Assembly (NCBI RefSeq): GCF_009708035.1
Contig: NZ_WMBQ01000001.1
Location: 868,001 to 932,000, forward strand
Length of the DNA: 64,000 bases
Direction of reading: 5' to 3'
Source: Hyphomicrobium album
GTDB lineage: Bacteria > Pseudomonadota > Alphaproteobacteria > Rhizobiales > Hyphomicrobiaceae
Part shown: positions 27,329 through 35,429 of the stretch, piece by piece
How the letters are laid out: each line of letters opens with the position of its first letter
Numbering within the stretch: the first letter of the stretch is position 1
Program-made: the position numbers and the translations under genes
The notes under the pieces: generated by a model
Told to the model about the DNA's origin: nothing
Database searches by the model: none
What the model saw: the letters and a program-made list of their open reading frames with translations, nothing else

Positions 27329-27778
27329 GGGTCACCCCCAAGGTTCCTGCCGAAATCACCCTCGTGAGAGGGCCGGATCCGCCTTGGTGTGTCCTCGTCG
27401 CTTCTTGTTGTTGTTATTTAGCAGCGTAGGGCCGAATCGACATCTGCTCAAGTTTCAATCATAGGCATTCGCTGCCTAAGGGACGAACACGTCAAATAAC
27501 TCGGGATAGTGTGCTTGGAACACATCTAAGTATGGATGATTCCAGTATTTTCCTCTGGAGGCCGGCGAGTGGACTTAGCCAATGGTTTACCTTGACGGGC
27601 TCTCGACTGACGGCTTTTTGGGCAAATCATGCTGCGCCGCACAATGCTCCGCCGACCCCATTTGCTGCGCTAGCGAGATCGAACATCGATTGCGCGCTTC
27701 CCCCCACCGGCTACAACGAGAAAGAGCCGTCACAGACCGGCCCCCAGACCGGCCATAAGCGCAAATAATCCTATTTCG
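27329..27778. other. AT-richer intergenic stretch, no supported gene
   Basis: This 450-bp stretch is visibly richer in A+T than its flanks (for example around 27400-27560). An 85-residue open frame at 27511-27768 has no motif and no family resemblance. The stretch must contain the promoters of the small gene at 27122 and of the acyl-ACP-synthetase gene at 27779. It may also hold remnants of older sequence. Confidence 0.4.
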
Positions 27779-29362
27779 ATGACCCAAACATTCGATCCCG
27801 CTCGCGCGCGCACCACCCTCTTTTCCGGCTTCGTCGAAGCCGCGGGCCGAAACGGCGTCAACACGGTCATCCTCGAGGACGCCGACGGCAATTCCCTCAC
27901 CTATGGGCGGCTGATCCTCGCCAGCCTCGTGCTGGGGCGCCGGCTCGCCAAGATCACGCGGCGCGGCGACAATGTCGGCGTGTTCCTGCCCAACGCCGTC
28001 GGCCTGCCCGTCACGCTCCTCGGCCTCAACGCCTACGACCGTGTCGCCGCGGTGCTCAACTTCTCCGCCGGCAAACGCGCGCTCGCCTCCGCCATCCGCA
28101 CGGCGCAGCTGCGCATCGTCTTGACCTCGAAGCGCTTCGTCGAGGCCGGCAACTTCGAGGAGCTCATCGCCGCGCTCGCCGAGACCGAATACGCGCCCGG
28201 CGCCAAGACCCGCATTGTCTATTTGGAAGACGTGCGCGCCGGCATCGGCATTGTCGACAAGCTTGCCGGCGCGGCACGCACGACTCTCGCCAAGTTCCTT
28301 TACGGGCCCACGCCAGAGAAGGCCGACAAGCCCGCCGTCGTCCTCTTCACGTCGGGCACCGAGGGCGTGCCCAAGGGCGTCGTGCTTACCAACGCCAACA
28401 TCCTCGCCAACGTCGATCAGGCGCGCGTCCACCTGCAGCACGTACTCGTGCCCGGCGAGACGCTTCTCAACCCGCTGCCGATCTTCCACTCGTTCGGACT
28501 GACGGCCGGCACCTTCACGCCGCTGTTCGCCGGCGTGAAGTGCGTGCTCTACCCGAGCCCGCTGCACTACCGGCAGATCCCGAAGTTCATCGACAAGGTG
28601 AAGGCGACGCTCATGGTCGCCACCGACACCTTTCTCGGCGGCTACGCCCGTGCCGCCGAGCCGGGTCAGCTCAAGAGCTTGAAGTACGTCGTCTGCGGCG
28701 CCGAGAAGGTGAAGGAGCCGACGCGGCAATTGGTGAAAGCCAACGGCACCGAGATCCTCGAAGGCTACGGCGTGACCGAGACCTCTCCCGTGCTCGCCTG
28801 CAACCTGCCCGACACGAACCGCTACGGCACTGTCGGCCGCCTCCTGCCCGGCATCGAGGCGCGGCTCGAAGAGGTCCCCGGCCTCAGCGACGGCAAGCGT
28901 CTGTTCGTGCGCGGCCCCAACGTGATGGCCGGTTACATCCTCGCCGACAATCCGGGCGTGCTCGTCCCGCCCGCGGACGGCTGGCACGACACCGGCGACA
29001 TCGTCAGCATCGACGACGGCTTCGTCGCCATCCGCGGCCGCGCCAAGCGCTTCGCCAAGCTCGGCGGCGAGATGGTGTCGCTGGCGGCGGTCGAGACGCT
29101 GGCCTGCGGCCTCTGGACGGACTCGCAGCACGTGTGCCTGAGCTTCCCCGACCCCCGCAAAGGCGAGCAGCTCCTGCTCGTCACCGACAAGCCGCAGGCG
29201 AGCAAGGATGAACTCCTCGCCCACGCCCGCCGCGAAGGTTTCCCCGAGCTGTGGGTGCCGAAGTCCATCCTCATCGTCCAGGCGGTCCCGGTGCTCGCCT
29301 CCGGCAAGGTCGACCTGCAGGCGACCGTCGAGCTGGCGCGCCAGTCCAGCGCCGTCGCCTAG
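27779..29362 (+). CDS. AMP-forming acyl-ACP/acyl-CoA synthetase (Aas C-terminal-like)
   Basis: The product is 527 residues of the ANL adenylating superfamily. It has the P-loop VLFTSGTEGVPKGV, the GYGVTETSP motif, WHDTGDIV and the final-lysine region LASGKVDLQATV. The overall pattern resembles the acyl-ACP synthetase half of Aas. Here the acyltransferase half of Aas is absent. It could recycle free fatty acids into phospholipid or act as a fatty-acyl ligase. Its partner acyltransferase is not in the window. Confidence 0.82.
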   Translation: MTQTFDPARARTTLFSGFVEAAGRNGVNTVILEDADGNSLTYGRLILASLVLGRRLAKITRRGDNVGVFLPNAVGLPVTLLGLNAYDRVAAVLNFSAGKRALASAIRTAQLRIVLTSKRFVEAGNFEELIAALAETEYAPGAKTRIVYLEDVRAGIGIVDKLAGAARTTLAKFLYGPTPEKADKPAVVLFTSGTEGVPKGVVLTNANILANVDQARVHLQHVLVPGETLLNPLPIFHSFGLTAGTFTPLFAGVKCVLYPSPLHYRQIPKFIDKVKATLMVATDTFLGGYARAAEPGQLKSLKYVVCGAEKVKEPTRQLVKANGTEILEGYGVTETSPVLACNLPDTNRYGTVGRLLPGIEARLEEVPGLSDGKRLFVRGPNVMAGYILADNPGVLVPPADGWHDTGDIVSIDDGFVAIRGRAKRFAKLGGEMVSLAAVETLACGLWTDSQHVCLSFPDPRKGEQLLLVTDKPQASKDELLAHARREGFPELWVPKSILIVQAVPVLASGKVDLQATVELARQSSAVA

Positions 29363-29579
29363 GTCGAAATCGCCCCCAGCGCCTCCGGAAGTGGCCGCTT
29401 CGCGCGGCAGGCGTGGCGCCGCCACAACGAGCGTCTGCGAGAACGCGACGCACCCCGCGACAGCCCTTGACCAGGGCGCCGACCTCTTACATGGATGGTG
29501 CATAAGGCAGGTCGCACCGCGGCCTGCCACGAGGGGACGCCAAGACCTTTTTCCACATCTAGCGAGAGTGCGAAAAGCC

Positions 29580-29834
29580 ATGTCGACGACCACGGCGCCG
29601 GCGCGCGTTGAGGGTACGAACGTTGTGGTTATGCAGACGCCGACCCTTCAATGGGCACTGAAGCGTGCGCTGCTCGGCGTCGTGATCCTATTCGTTACCA
29701 TCGCTGCGGCGGCAACCCTGCTGTATGCGTCGATCGAGCCCGAGGACGAGGGTGCCCCGTCCCTGAGCGCACCAGCGGGCGCCGCTCCGGCGCGCTTCTC
29801 GGCACCACCCGTGGATATGCCCCGCCGCGCCTAA
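29580..29834 (+). CDS. Small single-pass membrane protein
   Basis: The product is 84 residues. A basic N-terminal part (LQWALKRALL) leads into one transmembrane helix (LGVVILFVTIAAAATLLYAS, residues 32-51), then an Ala/Pro-rich tail likely in the periplasm. ATG 29580 has a weak AG-rich site upstream. It has no recognisable family. It lies between the synthetase and rimK on the same strand. Confidence 0.55.
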   Translation: MSTTTAPARVEGTNVVVMQTPTLQWALKRALLGVVILFVTIAAAATLLYASIEPEDEGAPSLSAPAGAAPARFSAPPVDMPRRA

Positions 29835-29957
29835 GCTAGCGGCCAATTGAGCGCAGCCCGAGAGCCCTACTTTCCTCGCAATTGCCGATGATGCAGCGCG
29901 GGTTGCCCTGCGCTGCTATTCATGGCTCGTTAGGGTAGCCCGCTCTAGGGGTGCTCG

Positions 29958-30863
29958 ATGCGCTTCGTGATGCTCGCCCGCAATCCGCAGCTCTACTCCC
30001 ACGTACGGCTGTGCGAGGCGGCCCGGGCGCGCGGCCATTCGATCGACGTGGTCAACACTCTCCACGTCCACATGAACATCACGTCCAACCAGCCGCTGCT
30101 TCGCTACAACGGACGCCGCCTGCCGATCTACGACGCGGTCATTCCGCGGATTGGCGCGTCCATCACCCACTACGGCCTCGCCGTGCTTCGTCAGTTCGAG
30201 ATGCAGGGCGTCTATCCCTTGAACGAGAGCGTCGCCATCGGCCGCTCGCGCGACAAGCTGCGCGCGCTGCAGCTGCTTGCCCGCGAGGGCATCGGCCTGC
30301 CGGTGACGGCATTTGCGCACGGGCCACGCCACGCCGAGGACGTCATCAAGGAGGTCGGCGGCGTTCCCGTCGTCATCAAGCTCCTCGAAGGCACACAAGG
30401 CATGGGCGTGATCCTCGCCGAGACGGAAGGCTCGGCCAAGTCGATCATCGAGGCGTTCAGCGCCGCCAACGTCAACATCATGGTGCAGGAGTTCATCCGC
30501 GAGGCGAACGGCTCCGATATCCGCGCCCTCGTCATCGGCGGCAAGGTTGTGGCGGCCACCAAGCGTATCGGGCGCCCGGGCGAGTTCCGCTCCAACCTGC
30601 ACCGCGGCGGCACCGCAGTGCAGATCGAGCTGACCAACGAGGAGCGCTCCATCGCATCCCGCGCCGCAACCGCGCTCGGCCTCAATGTCTCGGGCGTGGA
30701 CATGGTGCGCTCGAGCCATGGCCCTCTGGTCATGGAGGTCAATTCCTCGCCCGGCCTGGAAGGCATCGAGGGCGCCACGGGCATCGACATTGCGAGCCAG
30801 ATCATCGATTTTCTGGAGCAGAATGCCTCATACGGCAAAACCGAGACCAAGGGCGTGGGTTAG
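29958..30863 (+). CDS. rimK: Ribosomal protein S6 modification ligase RimK (ATP-grasp)
   Basis: RimK adds glutamate residues to the C-terminus of ribosomal protein S6. The 301-residue product matches the E. coli enzyme in length. Signature regions include [33 protein letters not shown], the ATP-grasp core [18 protein letters not shown], and [18 protein letters not shown] with Mg2+ ligands. The next gene, bpt, also encodes an enzyme that joins amino acids to proteins. Confidence 0.95.
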   Translation: MRFVMLARNPQLYSHVRLCEAARARGHSIDVVNTLHVHMNITSNQPLLRYNGRRLPIYDAVIPRIGASITHYGLAVLRQFEMQGVYPLNESVAIGRSRDKLRALQLLAREGIGLPVTAFAHGPRHAEDVIKEVGGVPVVIKLLEGTQGMGVILAETEGSAKSIIEAFSAANVNIMVQEFIREANGSDIRALVIGGKVVAATKRIGRPGEFRSNLHRGGTAVQIELTNEERSIASRAATALGLNVSGVDMVRSSHGPLVMEVNSSPGLEGIEGATGIDIASQIIDFLEQNASYGKTETKGVG

Positions 30864-31043
30864 ACCGGCTCTAAAGTTGCCGCGCCCTCTATTTCATTGC
30901 CGGAACGCATTGTTAGGGCTTTGCAGTCTCAACCGGGGTAAAGTCGAGAGGCGCCTTGATCGCGCCCTAACGGCTCACTTATCATCAGCTTGCGGTGAGT
31001 GGTGCAGAGGGCGCCGCAGCACCAGGGCGAGGACAGTCGGCGA

Positions 31044-31787
31044 ATGACGGAGCAGCAAAAGCACTTTCCGGAATTCTACGTCACCGCTCCCCAGCCTTGC
31101 CCCTATCTACCCGGCCGCCAGGAGCGCAAGCTTTTTACGCACCTCACGCAGGAAAAGCCGGCCGGCCTCATCGACAATCTTCTGCGCGGCGGTTTCCGTC
31201 GCAGCCAGAACATCGCCTACATGCCCTACTGCGAGGGCTGCCAGGCGTGCGTGTCGGTGCGCGTCGTCATCGACGAGTTCGTCATCGGCCGCTCGATGCG
31301 CCGCGTCTTGGACAAGACGCGCCACCTCGAAGCGCGGCGCGTGCCGCCCGAGCCGACGTCCGAGCAGTTCGGCCTCTTCCGCCGCTACATCGACGCCCGC
31401 CACTCCGACGGCGGCATGGCCGACATGACCGTGCTCGACTACGCGATGATGGTCGAGGACAGCGTCATCAACACCTTCGTCACCGAGTACCGCGAGAAGC
31501 CGGAGAACCCGCTCGACAGCGATCCCGACAGCTGGCCGCTCAAGGCCGTGGCCTTGTGCGATCTGCTCTCCGACGGCATCTCGATGGTCTACAGCTTCTA
31601 CGACCCCAACATCGAGCAGCTGTCGCTCGGCACCTACATGATCCTCGAGCACGTCGAATACGCGCGCACGCTCGGCCTGCCGTATCTCTATCTCGGCTAC
31701 TGGATCAACGGCTCGCGCAAGATGAACTACAAGATGCGCTTCCAGCCGCAAGAGCAGCTCGGCCCCAACGGCTGGGTCCGCACGTAG
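31044..31787 (+). CDS. bpt: Aspartate/glutamate leucyltransferase (Bpt, ATE family)
   Basis: Bpt transfers leucine from Leu-tRNA to N-terminal Asp or Glu, marking proteins for ClpS/ClpAP degradation. The product is 247 residues from ATG 31044. ATE-type regions are present: the N-terminal Cys cluster (QPCPYLPGRQERKLFTHL), MPYCEGCQACVSVRV with CxxC, and LPYLYLGYWINGSRKMNYK near the end. The alternative ORF start at 30999 gives a 15-residue extension without homology-like features. It lies 180 bp after rimK. Confidence 0.92.
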   Translation: MTEQQKHFPEFYVTAPQPCPYLPGRQERKLFTHLTQEKPAGLIDNLLRGGFRRSQNIAYMPYCEGCQACVSVRVVIDEFVIGRSMRRVLDKTRHLEARRVPPEPTSEQFGLFRRYIDARHSDGGMADMTVLDYAMMVEDSVINTFVTEYREKPENPLDSDPDSWPLKAVALCDLLSDGISMVYSFYDPNIEQLSLGTYMILEHVEYARTLGLPYLYLGYWINGSRKMNYKMRFQPQEQLGPNGWVRT

Positions 31788-31811
31788 GCGTGCGAGGCTC
31801 GCGCGGCTCGC

Positions 31812-33473
31812 CTATTCCGCGGCGTTGGGCATGATCCGCTGGGAAGGATCGCAGGCCGCGGCAAATGAATGAGCACTTGCCATGCGCCAGGCAGTGCCGA
31901 AGTGCGCATTCTGCGTTCCGCGCAACAGCTCGCCCGGTTCCATGAATTGGTATTGCTCGGCGAAGGTGACGACGCGGTCGGGGGCGGCGCGACGCATGAA
32001 GTGGTGGGGGCGCAGCTCGCCGGGATGGTCGAGGCCTGCGGCCGCCACCAGCTCGGCCAGCGCCTTCACCGTCTGCTTATGAAAGCTCGCCACCCGCACC
32101 GACTTGTCGGTCACGACGATGGCCCGCTGACGCGTCAGGTCCTGGGTGGCGACGCCGGTCGGGCAATGGCCCGTATGGCAGGTCTGCGCCTGAATGCACC
32201 CCACCGCAAACATGAAACCGCGGGCGGAGTTGCACCAGTCGGCGCCCAGCGCCATGACGCGCGCCATGTCGAAGGCTGAGGTGATCTTGCCCGAAGCGCC
32301 GAGCTTTATGCGCTCACGCAACCCGGCGCCCACCAGCGCCGAGTGCACGAAGGCCAAACCGTCGCGCAGCGGCATTCCCATATGATCGATGAACTCCAGC
32401 GGCGCCGCACCGGTGCCGCCTTCGGTGCCGTCGACCACGATGAAATCCGGCGTGATGCCGGTTTCCAACATCGCCTTGACGAGCGCCAGGAACTCCCACG
32501 GGTGTCCAACGCACAGCTTGAAGCCCGTTGGCTTGCCGCCCGACAGCCTCCGCAGCTCGGCGATAAAGCGCATCATCTCGACGGGCGCCGAGAAGGCGGA
32601 ATGGCGCGCCGGCGAGACGCAGTCCTTGCCGGCCTCGACAAGCCGGATGCGGGCGATCTCGCGCGTCACCTTGGCGGCTGGCAGGATGCCGCCGAGCCCC
32701 GGCTTGGCACCTTGGCTCAGTTTGATCTCGATCATCTTGACCTGATCGATGGCGGCCGTTTCCGCGAAGCGCTCGGGCGCGAACGTGCCGTCCTTGTTGC
32801 GGCAGCCGAAATACCCGGTGCCGATCTCCCAGATGATGTCGCCGCCGTGCGCGCGGTGATACGGGCTGAACCCGCCCTCGCCGGTGTCGTGGGCAAAGCC
32901 ACCCAGCTTGGCTCCCTTGTTCAGAGAGCGGATGGCATTGGCCGAGATGGAGCCGAAGCTCATGGCCGAGATGTTGAACACGGACGCCGAATAGGGATGC
33001 CGGCAGTCGCGCCCGCCGATGAGAATGCGAAACGGCTCCTTGGCGACGGGTTTCGGCGCCATGGAGTGATGCAGCCACTCGTATTCGGTGCGGTAGACAT
33101 CGTAGTGCGTCCCGAACGGGCGCTTGTCGAGCTCGTGCTTGGCGCGCTGATAGACGATGGCGCGTTTGTCGCGCGGAAACGGCATGCCCTCCTTGTCGGA
33201 CTCGAAAAAGTACTGGCGCAGCTCGGGGCGGATATTCTCGAGAATGAAGCGCAGATGGGCGGCGATCGGATAGTTGCGCAGGATCGCGTGCCGGCGCTGC
33301 GTCAGGTCGCGCAGCCCGAGGAAGGCGAAGGCACCGAAAAAGGCGAGCGGCAGAAGGTAGTAGGGAAGGCTGGCGGGTTCGCGCCACGCGGCCACGCCAA
33401 AGGCGCCAGTTCCGGCGAGCGCGATCGACAACAGGATATAGCGTGGGCTGAAGGGGAGCAGCAGCGCGCGCAT
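31812..33473 (-). CDS. Membrane-anchored FMN-binding glutamate-synthase-like protein
   Basis: The product is 553 residues. Two N-terminal hydrophobic helices (YILLSIALAGTGAFG, YYLLPLAFFGAFAFLG) are followed by the GltS central FMN domain, including FNISAMSFGSISANAI, KPGLGGILPAAKVT and VVDGTEGGTGAAPLEF. A GCIQAQTCHTGHCPTG stretch has the C-x5-C-x4-C spacing of the GltS 3Fe-4S cluster. The glutaminase domain of true glutamate synthase is absent. The family is widespread and its substrate is not settled. It converges on bpt with 24 bp between. Confidence 0.85.
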   Translation of the reverse strand: MRALLLPFSPRYILLSIALAGTGAFGVAAWREPASLPYYLLPLAFFGAFAFLGLRDLTQRRHAILRNYPIAAHLRFILENIRPELRQYFFESDKEGMPFPRDKRAIVYQRAKHELDKRPFGTHYDVYRTEYEWLHHSMAPKPVAKEPFRILIGGRDCRHPYSASVFNISAMSFGSISANAIRSLNKGAKLGGFAHDTGEGGFSPYHRAHGGDIIWEIGTGYFGCRNKDGTFAPERFAETAAIDQVKMIEIKLSQGAKPGLGGILPAAKVTREIARIRLVEAGKDCVSPARHSAFSAPVEMMRFIAELRRLSGGKPTGFKLCVGHPWEFLALVKAMLETGITPDFIVVDGTEGGTGAAPLEFIDHMGMPLRDGLAFVHSALVGAGLRERIKLGASGKITSAFDMARVMALGADWCNSARGFMFAVGCIQAQTCHTGHCPTGVATQDLTRQRAIVVTDKSVRVASFHKQTVKALAELVAAAGLDHPGELRPHHFMRRAAPDRVVTFAEQYQFMEPGELLRGTQNAHFGTAWRMASAHSFAAACDPSQRIMPNAAE

Positions 33474-33565
33474 GGCACAGTATCCCCGCGTTCGGCGATG
33501 ATGTGCTGTTGTAAGACGTGCGACTGTAGGTTTTGCGACACGCGGAACTAAACGTGTAGCAGTGG

Positions 33566-34177
33566 CTACTGCGCGAGCGCGGTGTCCAGCTTCTGGAACA
33601 TGTAGGTCCACTTCGCCGTCTGCGTGTCGACGAGTGTCTGCATGCGCGTCTTGAGGCCCCCGAGCAGCGTGCAGTCGGGCGTCGGCGCCTCGGCGCCCTC
33701 CTGCCCGAGCGTCGAGATGTCGGCGAGCAGCCGCTCCGATTCCTGATCGTAGACGGCGATCTTGTCGTCGCGCACGAACGGCGCCGCCTCCTTCAAAAAG
33801 GCGTCGTGGCTCCAGCCGCGCTTGTCCTTCAATTGGCGCAGCTTCTCCTGGAAGGCCGGTTTGTTCTGCAGGTTGAGGTCGCGCAGCGCGCCGGCCGCGT
33901 CGTCGACGACCGCCTCGAAATCGGCCTTGCCGCACACCTGCCCCGCCGCGCCGTCCGGCGCCGCCTTCGGGGCGACGAGATCGGGCGCCGCAAACCCCTT
34001 CACCCCGTCCGGAGCCTGCTCCTTGGGAAGCTGCTGGTTAGGCTTGGCAGGTGCGGCGGGGGCCGCGGGCGTCTCGACGGGAGCCCAGGAACCGGGTTTG
34101 TCGGGGGTCGCTTGCGCCCATGCCCGGGCGCCGGCCAGCCCGCCAGCCGCGACGAGCGCCAGCAGTACCACCCTCAT
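33566..34177 (-). CDS. Exported hypothetical protein with Pro/Ala-rich linker
   Basis: The product is 203 residues. ATG 34177 has AGGA six bases upstream and gives a clean signal peptide (VVLLALVAAGGLAGARAWAQ). A Pro/Ala-rich linker follows, then a helical domain with two Cys (GQVCGKADFEAVVDDAAG, PTPDCTLLGGLKTRMQ). Two upstream ATGs in frame (34204, 34270) are less likely. No family recognised. It is downstream of the regulator gene at 34294. Confidence 0.65.
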   Translation of the reverse strand: MRVVLLALVAAGGLAGARAWAQATPDKPGSWAPVETPAAPAAPAKPNQQLPKEQAPDGVKGFAAPDLVAPKAAPDGAAGQVCGKADFEAVVDDAAGALRDLNLQNKPAFQEKLRQLKDKRGWSHDAFLKEAAPFVRDDKIAVYDQESERLLADISTLGQEGAEAPTPDCTLLGGLKTRMQTLVDTQTAKWTYMFQKLDTALAQ

Positions 34178-34293
34178 TGATTTCCTGATCCCCGTCCCGT
34201 TCATCCGACCAGTCCTAGCGGTCGCCCGTTTCCCCGGCAAGCCGCGGGGGCTCGCCGTTGTGTCAGCCACACATCCTGCGCGGGAATATAGCG

Positions 34294-35304
34294 CTACGAT
34301 CTCGTGGGGCTGGCCCGCCGCCCACGCTCAGGGGCCCTCAAATGCCCCTCCCGGATAGCCTTTGCGCAATGCGCGAGGAACAAGTACCCGATGGCGAAGA
34401 ATTCGTGGACCGCCTCGCTGAGCCGCGGCAGCAACACGATCCCATTGCCGCTCGAGCGATCCACGAGCCCGTCGGCGGCCGCGTCGTTCAACAGCTTGAT
34501 CACGTGCGTGCGCGAGGAGCCGATACGGCGGGCGAGCTCGGAAATTGAGATGTTCACCGGCGCGCCGTTCACCAAGGCATCGTCATCCGCGGCGCCGATC
34601 AACGCCAGGACGACGAACATGCCGCCCGCGCGCTCGCCGAAGATGCGCAGCGCTGGCGCCAAATCCAGCACCCGCAGGCCGGCGTCGTAGTAGGCGCATT
34701 GCAGTTGCGCCATCGCCGGCACGAAGTGCGGCTCCTCGACGGCCGCGAGCGCATGCGCCGCTTCCGTCAGCAACGGCGCGGAAGCCTCGAACTGGCACTT
34801 CCAGCGGTTCTGGTGCGCACTGATCAACCGCTCGGTCGGCACCAACTCGCGCCGGCGGCGGTCTTGCACCGATGGCCCCGAGCCCACGAAGTCGCCGAGC
34901 CGCATCAGCGTCAGCAGGGCGCTGGCCCGCGCGGGGCTGCAGGTGCCTGTCTCAGCGCAACGCCGGCGCAAGCGCCCCGGCGTCAGACCGACGCCTGCAG
35001 CATCGCGATTGAAGTGCAGATCGACGGCCATCAGCCCGACCATGTAGCGGCCGCGGTCGTTGATGATGAGATTGAGCAGCCGGTTGCCCTGATGTAGCGC
35101 GAGCGTGCCTCGCGCCGTCGTGCGCACCGCTGCCGCAAACCCGGGCCGCGCCCGCAGCGCCGAGCGCGCCTCCAAGGCGAGAGGTCCGTGGGCCGAGGTC
35201 AGCTCCGCGACCGTGAAGGGCGTCGCCAGGGGGGCCGGCTGACCCGCGCGCGCCGGTATCCACGTCCGCCCGATATGCGACTGAATTTCTACAGTTGAAC
35301 TCAC
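34294..35304 (-). CDS. Transcriptional regulator with C-terminal helix-turn-helix
   Basis: The product is 336 residues from a GTG at 35304. The last ~90 residues have a winged-helix pattern: VNISISELARRIGSSRTHVIKLLNDAAADGLV. The middle part is uncharacterised and all-alpha-looking. The gene is divergent from the Tat-exported sulfatase with about 125 bp between, so control of that gene is a reasonable guess. It is not a clear member of a named family; MarR- or Crp-like HTH is the nearest resemblance. Confidence 0.65.
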   Translation of the reverse strand: MSSTVEIQSHIGRTWIPARAGQPAPLATPFTVAELTSAHGPLALEARSALRARPGFAAAVRTTARGTLALHQGNRLLNLIINDRGRYMVGLMAVDLHFNRDAAGVGLTPGRLRRRCAETGTCSPARASALLTLMRLGDFVGSGPSVQDRRRRELVPTERLISAHQNRWKCQFEASAPLLTEAAHALAAVEEPHFVPAMAQLQCAYYDAGLRVLDLAPALRIFGERAGGMFVVLALIGAADDDALVNGAPVNISISELARRIGSSRTHVIKLLNDAAADGLVDRSSGNGIVLLPRLSEAVHEFFAIGYLFLAHCAKAIREGHLRAPERGRRASPTRS

Positions 35305-35429
35305 GCAAGATCCCGCGGCACGATCGACCCCGTCACAACGACGACCGGCCCACTCATGCCGAGCAATTCGGCTCGATTGGGGCGCCGTCGTGCCGGCCGG
35401 AACTTATAAGTCATTCCAAGGGGGAACCC

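Noticed and set aside
27511-27768. 85-residue plus-strand frame just before the 27779 gene
   Set aside because: No motif, no ribosome site of note and an AT-rich surrounding; treated as intergenic.
27587-29593. Long minus-strand frame (668 residues) opposite the acyl-ACP synthetase gene
   Set aside because: It is the mirror of the ANL enzyme reading; composition and lack of motifs show it is not coding.
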